Notes: generated from the letters alone by a model not told the origin. Numbered from the stretch's first letter, positions 52,401-61,888 are shown. The stretch is DNA of 64,000 nt from Sphingobium sp. Leaf26 (GCF_001421665.1 NZ_LMKV01000028.1:248857-312856), one strand, 5' to 3'. Made by a program: numbers and translations.

Positions 52401-52652
52401 TTACAGGTCAGCTTCCGTCAAAAGTTCGGAAGGGCGTAGCTGGATAGCGGCGGCGATGCGACTTAGGTTCAGGAACGTGACGTTCCGTTCGCCGCGTTCA
52501 ATCTTGCCCATGTGCGAGCGATCAATGCCAGCAGCATCGGCTAATGCCTCCTGCGATAGACCTGCCAATTTCCGCTTGCTGCGGATCGCAACGCCGAGTT
52601 GGGCGAGTTGCCCCTTTGTGTCATGATGTCCTGCGATCCGTGCCACCGCCAA
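52401..52652 (-). CDS. XRE-family transcriptional regulator
   Basis: 83 residues: QLGVAIRSKRKLAGLSQEAL, ADAAGIDRSHMGKIERGERN and LNLSRIAAAIQLRPSELL form a single lambda-repressor-like domain. It is convergent with the integrase gene. It may regulate the integrase or the small genes to its right. It resembles the XRE protein at 25595 (ADAAGIDR) but is not next to a DUF2285 gene. Confidence 0.82.
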   Translation of the reverse strand: MAVARIAGHHDTKGQLAQLGVAIRSKRKLAGLSQEALADAAGIDRSHMGKIERGERNVTFLNLSRIAAAIQLRPSELLTEADL

Positions 52653-52729
52653 GCCATCGTGGCTTGACTATTTTATGACCACGGTATTTACGACCCATTG
52701 GATTGATTGTCCGCATTAGCGAGGCCGTT

Positions 52730-53269
52730 ATGATTAAATGGATTAGGGATACTGCGCAAAAGAGTAGGGCCGCTGTCATCGTGGAAAAATTGTTCGAGCA
52801 ATTGCCGGTCCCGTTTATCATTCCCGGCGGCCCGTCTAAATTTGCTAACTCTTTGATCGAAAATGCGTGGGTTAGCTAAAACGATCACTTCTCCGGCAAG
52901 AGGGGGCCAGCGCCGCACTACATGACCGTCGCTGCGGTTTCTTTAGCTATGGGAATGGAAGATAATCGGAGCAGTCTAATTGCGCACACTATCTGTAAGG
53001 GCGCTCTGGGCATTCTGATTGCTGAGCTAACAGTGAATAGATTTCAATATGCCCTGAATGGCGTTGATTTGATCCTATTAGACCTTGCTGCTGAGCAATA
53101 CGAAATTGAGGAATGGAAAAAAATCCGAAATTCACAGGAAGATTTTGTTGCAGAGAATCAACCACAAAAGGCTGGATCGGCGATTATTAATCCTCCAGCA
53201 GGCACCTTAGATTTAGAATTGCATAAACGTAAACTTGATCTGCAAGTAAGGTTGAAATCCTTCCCATAA
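52730..53269 (+). pseudogene. Hypothetical gene split by an in-frame TAA
   Basis: One frame runs from ATG 52730 (MIKWIRDTAQKSRAAVIVEK) to 52879, where TAA interrupts, and continues in the same frame with sensible sequence (NDHFSGKRGPAPHY, MTVAAVSLAMGMEDNR) to 53269. The second half has its own ATG at 52922 and could still be made. The product is unknown; it has helical N- and C-terminal parts and no catalytic motif. The DNA is noticeably less GC-rich than the rest of the window, which suggests recent transfer. Confidence 0.5.
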
Positions 53270-53276
53270 AGGTAGG

Positions 53277-53705
53277 TCAATACCAACCAGCCCAGATGAG
53301 GGCATCTTTCAGTTCCGGGAGCATTTCCATCAACTCCCACACACGTTGGCCTGACGCTTTCCTTAAATCGGGCTCGACATACCCATCAGGGTAGGTGACT
53401 TCTAGGCGACCAGTCGGTAACAGCTTAACCTTAATTCGACCAAACTCCTTCGTGATAAACTCATCGTCGCGCTCCCGGCGTTGACGATCCAGCATATCAA
53501 GATAGCCGTCGCGGCTCTGCTTCACCTTGGGCGAAAGTCCGGCCTTCATTCGTTCAAAGTTCTCTCGCCCTCTGTTGAGGTGGCAGATGTAGCAGGATCG
53601 GTCGCGAGTTCGTCTCCGGAAGCCTCCGCAACGGTCGCAGGGGGCGCTCAGGCGTATATAGGAAGGCATCCCGGAAAAGGAAGGCGGCAAGCCTTCGTGG
53701 ATCAT
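53277..53705 (-). CDS. Hypothetical zinc-ribbon-like protein
   Basis: 142 residues: four cysteines in CDRCGGFRRRTRDRSCYICH may bind zinc; the C-terminal part is SGQRVWELMEMLPELKDAL. Such proteins are common near phage-derived genes, but I cannot name a family. It converges with the split gene on its left, with only seven bases between. Its start region overlaps a second minus-strand frame (53554-53850), so one of the two is probably not as drawn. Confidence 0.55.
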   Translation of the reverse strand: MIHEGLPPSFSGMPSYIRLSAPCDRCGGFRRRTRDRSCYICHLNRGRENFERMKAGLSPKVKQSRDGYLDMLDRQRRERDDEFITKEFGRIKVKLLPTGRLEVTYPDGYVEPDLRKASGQRVWELMEMLPELKDALIWAGWY

Positions 53706-53850
53706 TCACACGGGCCTCCAGCGCCTCCAGAAAGGCTGGATCGATATGGCATATGCGGCGCTGGCGCGCGTCCAGTTTGTTTGCTCTGGGTTGCTGTTGG
53801 TAGAGCGCGAAACGCGGATCGATATGGGGGTGCTTGGATGGCTTGCTCAT
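53554..53850 (-). CDS. Doubtful small hypothetical protein
   Basis: 98 residues from ATG 53850 (MSKPSKHPHIDPRFALYQQQ). The first ~65 residues look plausible (RRICHIDPAFLEALEARVND), but the last third lies in an alternative frame of the zinc-ribbon gene and is low-complexity. It may be the true start of a gene joined by a frameshift to 53277-53705, or a short independent gene. Confidence 0.35.
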   Translation of the reverse strand: MSKPSKHPHIDPRFALYQQQPRANKLDARQRRICHIDPAFLEALEARVNDPRRLAAFLFRDAFLYTPERPLRPLRRLPETNSRPILLHLPPQQRAREL

Positions 53851-53956
53851 AGTCGGGCCGTGGAGTGTCCTGAGTTCATTTCTCGCCCCATGGTACGGGT
53901 TCGGTCGCGGACGCGAATATCTTCCATCGTGCCCATGCGTGCTGTAATTCAATGCC

Positions 53957-54409
53957 ATGCAAGATTTTGATTTCAACGAGGCAATCGCAGAGGTTGCTGA
54001 AGTGGAAAGGCGGAAAGCGGTCAATGTCGCGCCGGTCGATCACGGTGCTGAATTACGCCGCAAGGTCCTTGAGGCCATCAAGCGCATTGAGAGGGAATAC
54101 CGGGCGAATAATCCTGCGGCAGCAAAGTTTGGATTGTCATCAGAAATTCATTCCTTTGTGAAGCGCCCAAAAAACTTTAATGACTATGCTCATCAGATGG
54201 TCGATTTTTTTTTGGTTGAACCTGCTGCACTAGGTTGGAGTAACGAGAAACTGGCAGCGTCCGTTGAGCAGAGGACGGGATTTAAGACACCTAAAAGCCT
54301 GAAACAGCGCATAGGGCGTGTCGGTCATGATCAGGCATCCTTGCGCGACAGGCGCGCGACGACGGGAACCAGCAGCATCGCGACCACGGCAATCGCGCTT
54401 GCGACATAG
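53957..54409 (+). CDS. Hypothetical protein, 3' end probably replaced at a junction
   Basis: 150 residues. The first ~120 residues (FNEAIAEVAEVERRKAVNVA, RKVLEAIKRIEREYRANNPA, NDYAHQMVDFFLVEPAALG) look real and come from the lower-GC segment; the last ~25 (RRATTGTSSIATTAIALAT) are antisense of the MFS gene end. The likely element/chromosome junction is therefore near 54310-54330, with the original stop lost. Unknown function. Confidence 0.5.
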   Translation: MQDFDFNEAIAEVAEVERRKAVNVAPVDHGAELRRKVLEAIKRIEREYRANNPAAAKFGLSSEIHSFVKRPKNFNDYAHQMVDFFLVEPAALGWSNEKLAASVEQRTGFKTPKSLKQRIGRVGHDQASLRDRRATTGTSSIATTAIALAT

Positions 54410-55533
54410 CCGATGCGCGCGATGCCGATCGTCTCGATCACTGCACCACCGATGATGGCGCCAAGCCCGATGCCGGCATTCGCCATCGACACGTTGAGCG
54501 TGCCGGCAAGCGCCTGGGCGGGGCCTGCCGCTCGCATCACACGCACCTGGCAGATCGGGTACAGTGCGGTATTGGCGAGGCCCCAGACGCCGAGTGCGAG
54601 GGCGAGCCAGACGTGATTGCCGGCGAGCGGCGAGGTCGCGGTCATGCCGATCGCGAGCAGCACCACTCCGGCCAGCGTGGCGGCCAGCGGGCTGCGGTCG
54701 ACCAAGCGCCCGCCCAGCCAGTTGCCGCCGAGACCGATCACACCGAAGCCCATCAGCCACCAGCCGACCGCGCTCGACGGAATGCCGGCGATCCGCTCGA
54801 GCAGATCGGCGAGATAGGTGTAGGCGGTGAACATCGCGGTGAAGACCGCGATCGACAGCACGAGATTGCCGAGAAGGGCGCGATCCTTCAGCGTGCGCAA
54901 CTGGTCGCCGAGCTCGATCTTCACTGGCTTGGCGATCCGCGGCATGACCCAGGCGAGCAGCCCGGCCATCAGCAAAGACAGCGCGGACAGGCCCCAGAAC
55001 GTCCCGCGCCAGCCGAACGCGTCGCCCGCAAGCGTGCCGAGCGGGATACCGAACACCATCGCGCCGGCGATACCCATATAGACGTTGGCGACGGCCTTGG
55101 CCGCTTTTTCGGGGCCAGCGAGCACGCCTGCGGTTTCGCTGGCCGTGCCCCAGAAGACCGGCAGCGCGAGCGCGGGCAGCAAGCGCCCAAGCCCGAGGAT
55201 CCAGATATTGGGTGCTGCGGCCGCCAGCGCATTAGAACCGGCGAAGACGAGTAGCAGCACGACAAACAGTCGTTTGCGATCGAAATGCGCGACGAGACCG
55301 GTGAGGACCGGTCCGCACAGCATCACGGTGAAGGCGAACAGCGTCACCAGCCAGCCCGCCGTCCCGATCGATACCCCGAGGTCGCGCGCCAGATTTGGAA
55401 GCAATCCGACGATAATGAACTCGGTGGTGACGATGATGAACGCCGAGATGGCGAGCAGGATAATCGCAAGCGCACTGCCGGCTGGCGCTTGATGTTGCGC
55501 CTGGATCGGACGCGCTAGGGTAGTCGTGGTCAT
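54331..55533 (-). CDS. MFS transporter (drug/arabinose-efflux type)
   Basis: 400 residues from ATG 55533 (GGAGG eight bases upstream). About 12 transmembrane helices; ISAFIIVTTEFIIVGLLPNL and the A-motif-like LTGLVAHFDRKRLFVVLLL match the YdhP/AraJ-type DHA1 exporters. It is divergent from nothing and shares direction with the OYE gene 70 bases upstream, so oye-mfs may be one operon under the LysR regulator at 56854. Probable role: export of small toxic compounds. Confidence 0.9.
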   Translation of the reverse strand: MTTTTLARPIQAQHQAPAGSALAIILLAISAFIIVTTEFIIVGLLPNLARDLGVSIGTAGWLVTLFAFTVMLCGPVLTGLVAHFDRKRLFVVLLLVFAGSNALAAAAPNIWILGLGRLLPALALPVFWGTASETAGVLAGPEKAAKAVANVYMGIAGAMVFGIPLGTLAGDAFGWRGTFWGLSALSLLMAGLLAWVMPRIAKPVKIELGDQLRTLKDRALLGNLVLSIAVFTAMFTAYTYLADLLERIAGIPSSAVGWWLMGFGVIGLGGNWLGGRLVDRSPLAATLAGVVLLAIGMTATSPLAGNHVWLALALGVWGLANTALYPICQVRVMRAAGPAQALAGTLNVSMANAGIGLGAIIGGAVIETIGIARIGYVASAIAVVAMLLVPVVARLSRKDA

Positions 55534-55606
55534 GGAAGACCTCCAAGGGTCGCGCGACGCCGCGGAGCGACGCCGAAGAGAGGGGTTTGAAGCGAGCGCG
55601 TTGTAG

Positions 55607-56752
55607 TCAGTCAGCCGCCGGGCGGTAGGCCGGATAATCGGCAAAGCCCGCGATCCCGCCGCCGTAATAGGTGTCGCGGTCGGGTGTCGCGAGCGGCCAG
55701 TCATGGCGCAGGCGCGCAACGAGATCAGGGTTGGCTATGAACGGCTGACCAAAAGCGGCGAGATCGATCGTGCCATCGGCGAGCAACGCCTCAGCGCGCG
55801 CCTTGGTCATGCCGCCCGCCAGGATGATCGCGGTTTGCGGAAGATCGCGGCGAAACGCGGCAAGCAGGCACGTGAGGCGATCGGCCAGGCTATTGGCTTT
55901 CGGCTCTCCCGGCGGGTGGCTCATCGAATAGCCGGACTGGTCCATGACATGGACGTAGGCGATGCCGCGCGTGCCGAGCGCTGCGACCAGGGCGGTATAG
56001 GTTTCGTCCATGTCGGCATAATGCGGCATGTCGAACAGCTGGCCGTAAGGCGAGATGCGAATACCGACGCGCTCACGCCCGATCCGCGCGATGACCGCGT
56101 CGACCACTTCGAGCGCGAAGCGCAGCCGGTTTTCCATCGTGTCGGCCGCATAGCGGTCGGTGCGATCGTTGACCTCGGGGTTCAGAAACTGCTCGAGCAG
56201 ATAGCCGTTCGCGCCGTGGATCTCGACGCCATCGAAGCCGGCCTCCACCGCGTTGGCGGCTGCCTGGGCGAAATCTCCGACAACGCGCGCGACCTCGTCG
56301 GTCGACAAAGCTCGTGGTTCGTGCGCCTCGACGAAGCCGGGCTTGCCGGCCTCGTCATAGCCGAAGGCGGTCGCGCCCTTGGCGAGCTTGGACGTCCCGC
56401 TGACGGGCGGGCGGCCGTTCTCCTGGATCGACGCATGCGAGACGCGGCCGACATGCCAGATCTGCGCGAAGATGCTGCCGCCGATTGCGTGGACCGACTC
56501 CGTCGTCAGCCGCCATCCGGCGATCTGCGCAGGCGAGAAGATACCGGGGTTGAAAAGATAGCCCTGCCCTTCGCGCGAGATCGGCGTGCCTTCGCTGACG
56601 ATCAGCCCCGCGGTCGCGCGCTGCGCGTAATACAGCGCGATGGTTTCGTCGGCGATGTCGTGCGGCGCGCGCGACCGCGTCATCGGCGCCATCGCGACGC
56701 GGTTATGCAGGGTGCGGCCAGCAAGGGTAAAGGGCGTGAACAAGGTCGACAT
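55607..56752 (-). CDS. Old yellow enzyme family alkene reductase (NemA-like)
   Basis: 381 residues from ATG 56752. FMN-binding and catalytic motifs: HNRVAMAPMTRSRAP, AEQIWHVGRVSHAS-like FAQIWHVGRVSHAS, GFDGVEIHGANGYLLEQFL (two adjacent stretches), DRTDRYAADTMENRLRFALE and IILAGGMTKARAEALL. These flavoenzymes reduce activated alkenes, nitro compounds and maleimides with NADPH. Divergent LysR gene at 56854 and downstream exporter suggest an electrophile-stress operon. Confidence 0.94.
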   Translation of the reverse strand: MSTLFTPFTLAGRTLHNRVAMAPMTRSRAPHDIADETIALYYAQRATAGLIVSEGTPISREGQGYLFNPGIFSPAQIAGWRLTTESVHAIGGSIFAQIWHVGRVSHASIQENGRPPVSGTSKLAKGATAFGYDEAGKPGFVEAHEPRALSTDEVARVVGDFAQAAANAVEAGFDGVEIHGANGYLLEQFLNPEVNDRTDRYAADTMENRLRFALEVVDAVIARIGRERVGIRISPYGQLFDMPHYADMDETYTALVAALGTRGIAYVHVMDQSGYSMSHPPGEPKANSLADRLTCLLAAFRRDLPQTAIILAGGMTKARAEALLADGTIDLAAFGQPFIANPDLVARLRHDWPLATPDRDTYYGGGIAGFADYPAYRPAAD

Positions 56753-56853
56753 TGGGTGCTCCGGTCGCGGCTTCTCGCGCCGCTGAAGCCGCCCAGATAG
56801 CAATTGATCTGCTTTAGGATAAGAAGGCTGGAATTCCGATCATAGCGGAGCAA

Positions 56854-57759
56854 ATGTTGGCAATGACAATCCAGGTAGATAGTTTGAGCGGACTGCAGGC
56901 CTTTGCCGCAGCGGCCGAGACGCGAAGCTTCAGGGTCGCCGGGCAGGCGCTTGGCATCTCTTCTTCGGCAGTGGGAAAGGCGATCGCCCGGCTCGAAGAT
57001 CAGCTATCGGTCCAACTCTTTCATCGGACCACGCGCACGATCTCGCTGACCGAGCCGGGTGGCCTTTTCCTAGCGCGAGTACGGAGCCTCCTCGAAGGGC
57101 TCGAGGAGGCCGAGAACGAGATCGCGCACGCCTCGGCCGAGCCGCGCGGTCGTTTGCGTCTGAGCTTGCCGCTCACCGGTGCGGTCCTCACCCGGCCGCT
57201 TGCCACATTCATGGCGTTGCATCCGCAGATCGAACTCGACCTGGATTTCAGCGACCGGCTGGTGGATGTGATCGAGGAAGGGTTCGACGCCGTCATCCGC
57301 ACGGGCGAGCCTGCCGACAGTCGCCTGAAGCATCGCAAGCTCGGGCGCTTCCGCTGGCTGCTGGTCGCCGCGCCAGGCTATCTCAAGCGCTCAGGGACTC
57401 CGAAGACCGCCGGCGACCTGCTCGAACACGCCTGCCTAAGGCAAAGACTGTCGACCGGACGCGTCGCACCTTGGCCGATCGCGGGAGCACCGGAGGCAAT
57501 TGTCCCTGCTACCCTGACCGCGAGCATCATCGACCCGCTCCTCGACTTGGCATTGGCGGGGGCTGGCATTGGCGCCTTCCCCGACTTCATGGTGCAATCG
57601 CATATCGGGGATGGGGTGTTGCAGGTCGTCCTTAACGGACTTCTCGACCGACGAGGAACATGGAACATTCTGTGGCCCTCCGGCCGCTTTCAAGCACCCA
57701 AGACACGCGCGTTTGTCGATTTCATGGTTGGCTGGGCCGAAAACATATTCGACGAATGA
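56854..57759 (+). CDS. LysR-family regulator, divergent from OYE gene
   Basis: 301 residues. DNA-binding helix: LQAFAAAAETRSFRVAGQAL, GISSSAVGKAIARLEDQL; then the CrgA-type effector domain (RGRLRLSLPLTGAVLTRPLA, DAVIRTGEPADSRLKHRKLG). It starts 101 bases from the divergent OYE gene and most likely controls the oye-mfs operon. Its 3' end overlaps the convergent AraC gene by about 70 bases. Confidence 0.92.
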   Translation: MLAMTIQVDSLSGLQAFAAAAETRSFRVAGQALGISSSAVGKAIARLEDQLSVQLFHRTTRTISLTEPGGLFLARVRSLLEGLEEAENEIAHASAEPRGRLRLSLPLTGAVLTRPLATFMALHPQIELDLDFSDRLVDVIEEGFDAVIRTGEPADSRLKHRKLGRFRWLLVAAPGYLKRSGTPKTAGDLLEHACLRQRLSTGRVAPWPIAGAPEAIVPATLTASIIDPLLDLALAGAGIGAFPDFMVQSHIGDGVLQVVLNGLLDRRGTWNILWPSGRFQAPKTRAFVDFMVGWAENIFDE

Positions 57760-58651
57760 GGATAACGACGCGGTGAGCAGCCCATCACCCGCCGGAACGC
57801 CGTGTTGAAGGCATTTTCGGACTCGTAGCCGAGCGCATTTGCAATGCTCCCGAGCGACTCCCGCCCGATTGCCAAGCGGTCGCTTGCGAGCATCATGCGC
57901 CACCGTGTCAAATACCCAATCGGCGTTTCGCCGACCCTGGCGCGGAACCGCTCCGCGAAGATCGACCGTGACAACCCGGCCCGGCTTGCCAGTTCCGCCA
58001 GCGTCCAGCGATAGGCGGGATCGGCATGCATCGCCTCGATCGCCTTTCCGAGATGTGGATCCGCGAGCGCATAAAGCAGGCCGACGCGGTCGCCGGCCTG
58101 CCGCGACAGATGAAGCCGAAACGCGCGAAGAAGCATTAGATGCGCCAGATGCCGCGCGGCGAGCATGCCGCCCGGTCTCCCTTCGCGCATCTCGGCCATC
58201 AACTGCGTGATGCACCAGCGCATGGCATCGCGGTCGTCGATCTCGTGGAGATGAATGAGCGGCGGCAGCGCTCCGAGCAGCGCACCCGCCTTCAGCCCGT
58301 CGACCTCGAAGCGGGTGCCAAGGAACGCGAAGCTGCCTCCCCCCTTGTGCAAGATGACATCTCCAGGACAGGCTTGGCTGAGAACGTCGTGCGCGTCGAC
58401 CGGAGCCAATGCCAGGTCGCTTGCCAGCGTGAAGGGCCGCCCGCTCGGCAGGATGATGCAATCTCCCGCGACGAGCTGGACGGCGTCGATCCCGTCGACC
58501 GCTAGCCAGCAGGTTCCGGCGGTCACGACGTGGCATTTGATCGTTCCGGGACGATTGCCGAACCGGATCGCCCATGCGCCGCCGGCGTCGAGGCCAGCCG
58601 TGAGGTAGCTTTCGGGTTTGAGGATCGAAAGGATGTCGGAGAGGGGGCCAT
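57690..58651 (-). pseudogene. AraC-family regulator (cupin_6), start codon out of frame
   Basis: The body is intact from SDILSILKPESYLTAGLDAG through AGTCWLAVDGIDAVQLVAGD to the C-terminal double helix-turn-helix (LAELASRAGLSRSIFAERFR, IANALGYESENAFNTAFRRV). The family begins near xPLSDIL, but here no ATG or GTG is in that frame; ATG 58651 is one base out, separated by a run of five C (58643-58647). One more C would give M-A-P-L-S-D-I-L. GTG 58526 could start a 278-residue shortened protein. It may regulate the broken NmrA-like gene, which is divergent. Confidence 0.75.
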
Positions 58652-58749
58652 GGCATTTCCGGACGATGGCGAAGGAATGGGCGACGATCGGATATAGCTC
58701 GTTCTACTGCATCCGACTATCTCGGCCAGCGACCAACTGGAGTGTTCCC

Positions 58750-59633
58750 ATGATCGTCGTCACTACGCCCACGGGCAACATCGGCCGCCACGTCGTTCGG
58801 CATCTGCTCGATGCCGGGGAGGTGCTGCGTCTGATCGTCCCCGATCCCTCGAAGCTTGCGCAGGAGGTGCTTGACCAGGTCGAGGTGGTCGAAGGATCGC
58901 ACGCCGATGCCGCTGTGGTCGATCGCGCGTTTCGGGGGGCGGACGCGATGTTCTGACTTTGCCCCCCAACGCCAGCGGCGACGCCTGCGGCGGCAACGGT
59001 CGACTTCGCCCGGCCGGGGGCAGCGGCGATGCGCCGGCACGGCGTGCGCCACATCATCGCCGCAACGACGCTGGGTCGCGATACACCGTGGCAGGAGCGG
59101 GCCGGCAACGCGACCGGTTCGATCCACATGATCGACTTGTTGCGCACGACGGGCGCTGCCGTGCGGGGGCTCGCTCTGCCGGGCTTCATGGACAATGCGC
59201 TGCTGCAAGCCGGCGCGATCCGTCAGGGCAAAATGTTCGGCCCGATCGATCCCGACAAGAAGCTGCCGCATACGGCTACCCGCGATACGGGCGCTGCCGC
59301 TGCCGGCCTGCTGATCGACCGCTCATGGTCCGAACAGGAAGATGTGCCGGTCCTCGGTCCCGAGGAGCTCTCCTATGCCGATCTTGCGGCGATCGTGTCG
59401 GACGTCATCGGTCGAGAGGTGCGTACGAGCATCAGACCTACGAGGCGTACAAGGACACCGCGATGGCACGCGGACTCACCGATGCGTTCGCGCAAGGGTA
59501 TGTCGATATGCTGCGCGCTAAGGAGGAAGGCATGGACAAAGTCGCCCCGCGTGAAACCGCCATCATCGGTGCGACGAGCTTCCGTACATGGGCGGAAGAG
59601 GCGTTAAAACCGGCGATCACTGACGGACCTTGA
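58750..59633 (+). pseudogene. NmrA-like NAD(P)H-binding oxidoreductase, broken
   Basis: Starts well (MIVVTTPTGNIGRHVVRHLL), then TGA at 58954 replaces what in relatives is Trp (ADAMF-stop-L.PP). The same frame continues through MRRHGVRHIIAATTLGRDTP, GFMDNALLQAGAIRQGKMFG to EVR near 59420, where one base is missing and the sequence continues in the next frame as YEHQTYEAYKDTAMARG to TSFRTWAEEALKPAI. Two lesions mean it is not functional. It is divergent from the AraC gene, whose start is also damaged. Confidence 0.85.
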
Positions 59634-60012
59634 GGTGGCCGCCGTCGAAACTTCGTCGCGCTTCGCAGAAGCTGCCCTTTCGCGTAGCGGCCAGTCGCGC
59701 TCTTTTAACGCTGCCGCGCGGCGAAGTTCGCGAATGTCGAGTTAAATCTGAAGCAGCCGTTTGGGACCTGCTCGAAAAATGACCGCAGAGTCCCACGATG
59801 CGGCTTTCTCTGCCGGCGGCACCCGACCTACTTCCGGCATTTCGATGCAGCTTTGGGAGGTCGGCTTACGCCGGAACCAGTCGTTCGCGGCGGCGCACCC
59901 AATGATGCCATTCGATGCAGCGAGCACCTTCGCCTAAGTCTTCCGTTCTCCGAAGCCCTGATAATGCCCTCCCAACACCGCATGCTCTCCGACGCCAATT
60001 ATAGCAGCGCGC
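59634..60012. other. Intergenic region between two pseudogenes
   Basis: About 380 bases; no supported gene, only short shadow frames. Motifs such as GACCGCAGAGTCCCAC and repeated CATTTCGATGCAG/CATTCGATGCAGC (near 59835 and 59905) suggest degraded repeat material. Confidence 0.35.
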
Positions 60013-60822
60013 TCAACCTCCTACTTTGTATCGTGAAGCTGCCACTCCGCTTTGCGCCGCGCCCAACAGTGCGAAGCGCGAGGAGTCATAATCCGCAAGC
60101 AGGGGCGCCAGGTCTTCCACTGATGGGACCTTGATCGTTCCGCCTATGTCGAGACCGGCAAGGGCGGCGTCCACGCAATCGGCGACCGACATCACCGTGG
60201 CGGGATCAAGGGAGGCGAGTGGCAGACCGGCCTTGTCCCAGCCCTCCGTTGCGACAGGCGCGGGCAGCACAGTCTGCATTCGGATGTCCCTATTGGCCAG
60301 TTCGCCCGACAACCCGCGCGTGAAGCTGAGGATGAAAGCTTTTGTACCGCTGTAGAGGGCAGTCTCGGCAATTCGCCGAGCGCGGCGACGGACGCGATGT
60401 TGACGATCGTGCCGCTGTTACGGGCGGTGAAGCTCGGGAGCAAGGCCAGCATCAGTTGCACAAGGGCCGTAACGTTGACATTGATCATTGCCGCTGCCGC
60501 AGCGTTGCAGGTTTCGACGACAGGCGCAAAGGTGGCCGTGCCGGCATTGTTCACCAGCATGGTGATCCGGGGATCGCCGCCGATCCTGTCCGTCACGCGC
60601 GTTAGGTCCAACGCGTCGGCGAAGTCAGCCGCCAATGTCTCGACGGTGACGCCACGTGCGTCCCGGATCGCTTGGGCCACGCTTTCAAGTATTTCCGCGC
60701 GGCGGGCGCGAGAAGGAGGGCATGGCCGCGATGCGCGAGATGGTCGGCATGGTCGCCCCGATGTCGGCGTATGCGCCGGTCACGACTGACGCACCGATTC
60801 CGCTATCGAATGAGTTTGTCAT
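60013..60822 (-). pseudogene. Short-chain dehydrogenase (SDR), several frameshifts
   Basis: Pieces of one SDR in different frames: start MTNSFDSGIGASVVTGAYAD, then HADHLAHRGHALLL, then ESVAQAIRDARGVTVETLAA with NNAGTATFAPV and IVNIASVAALGELP, then ALYSGTKAFILSFTRGLSGE (active-site Y..xK) and DIRMQTVLPAPVATEGWDK to the end. At least three single-base shifts are needed to join them, the last near 60370. Not functional. Confidence 0.85.
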
Positions 60823-60861
60823 GATCGTCTGTTCCGATATTTCGCGTTTGGAAAAGTGGGT

Positions 60862-61839
60862 TCAGGCGCCGGCGCGCATCGCGGCCAATCCCTGAGCCCA
60901 GCTTGTGACGGGGGCGTAGCCTAGCTCCTCACGCGCGCGGCGATCCGATATAGTGAAGTCATAGCCTACCATCCGCAGCATCTGCCGGGTCAACGGCGGT
61001 TCGCCTGAACGTCCGAACGTGCGCCAGAGCAACTCCATCACTCGCGCTATGAACCACGCAATTCCCAGTGGCGCATTGCGGGCCTTGATCTCGACATCCT
61101 TGGTCCCGACCAGCGCGGTCATCACGGTACGCAGCGACTGACTCTGTCCGTCGGTTACGAAATAGGCCCTGCCGCCCGGTGATTTCTCGGCGGCCAGGAT
61201 GGCGCAGGCGCAGACATTGTGGACATGGGCGGTCGACATGATCTGGCTGCCGCCTGCAGGCCAGGTAAAACTGCCTGCCATCACCTGCTCGACCAAATTG
61301 TCGAGCATCGGCATTCCCGCGCCCCAGATGAGGGGCGGCAGGATTGCCGCGGTGCGCATGCCACCGGCCTCGTTTGCGTCGAGAACCAGTTTCTGTGCGC
61401 GTGCCTTGGACGCGAGATAGGGCGCGCAGGAGGGATAGGCGAGCGGCGTGTCCTCGGCGATGTTCGTCATTGGCTTGCCATCGCCCATCACGACGCCGGC
61501 GGCACTGATGTAGACGAAGCTGGAGACGTGCTCTGCCTGAGCCGCCGTCAGCATGTTCCGGGTGCCCCCGACATTCGCGCTCTCAAAGTCCTCCGCCGGT
61601 GCCCACATGGTGAACAGCGCGGCCGCGTGAAACACGGTATCTGCGCCTGCCATCGCCTTTCTGAGCGCAGCTGGATTTCCTAGGTCGCCCGCAAAAGGCT
61701 CCGCGCCGATCGCGCGCAGCTTTGCGGCATCGCTGGGATTGCGGTGCAGGGCGCGGACAGTCCAGCCCTGCTGAACAAGCCGTTCCACCAAGTGACGACC
61801 GAGCAGCCCTGTGGCGCCGGTTACGAATGCAGTTGCCAT
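60862..61839 (-). CDS. NAD-dependent epimerase/dehydratase family protein
   Basis: 325 residues from ATG 61839, with AAGGAGG five bases upstream. Extended SDR motifs: FVTGATGLLGRHLVERLVQQ (cofactor), VFHAAALFTMWA, FVYISAAGVVMGD, and the active-site Tyr/Lys in YPSCAPYLASKARAQKLVL. It resembles 3-beta-HSD/dihydroflavonol reductase-like oxidoreductases. Divergent from the TetR gene, with AT-rich promoter DNA between them. Confidence 0.9.
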   Translation of the reverse strand: MATAFVTGATGLLGRHLVERLVQQGWTVRALHRNPSDAAKLRAIGAEPFAGDLGNPAALRKAMAGADTVFHAAALFTMWAPAEDFESANVGGTRNMLTAAQAEHVSSFVYISAAGVVMGDGKPMTNIAEDTPLAYPSCAPYLASKARAQKLVLDANEAGGMRTAAILPPLIWGAGMPMLDNLVEQVMAGSFTWPAGGSQIMSTAHVHNVCACAILAAEKSPGGRAYFVTDGQSQSLRTVMTALVGTKDVEIKARNAPLGIAWFIARVMELLWRTFGRSGEPPLTRQMLRMVGYDFTISDRRAREELGYAPVTSWAQGLAAMRAGA

Positions 61840-61888
61840 TTGCGGCCTCCTTATGAGTCGAGCGGCATATGCCATCGTAAATTTCAAC

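Noticed and set aside
55703..56800. 365-codon plus-strand frame opposite the OYE gene
   Set aside because: Antisense shadow of a strongly supported flavoenzyme gene.
57436..58656. 406-codon minus-strand frame overlapping the AraC gene
   Set aside because: It is the alternative frame entered by ATG 58651; only the first few residues are AraC-like if one base is added. The rest is Arg-rich nonsense.
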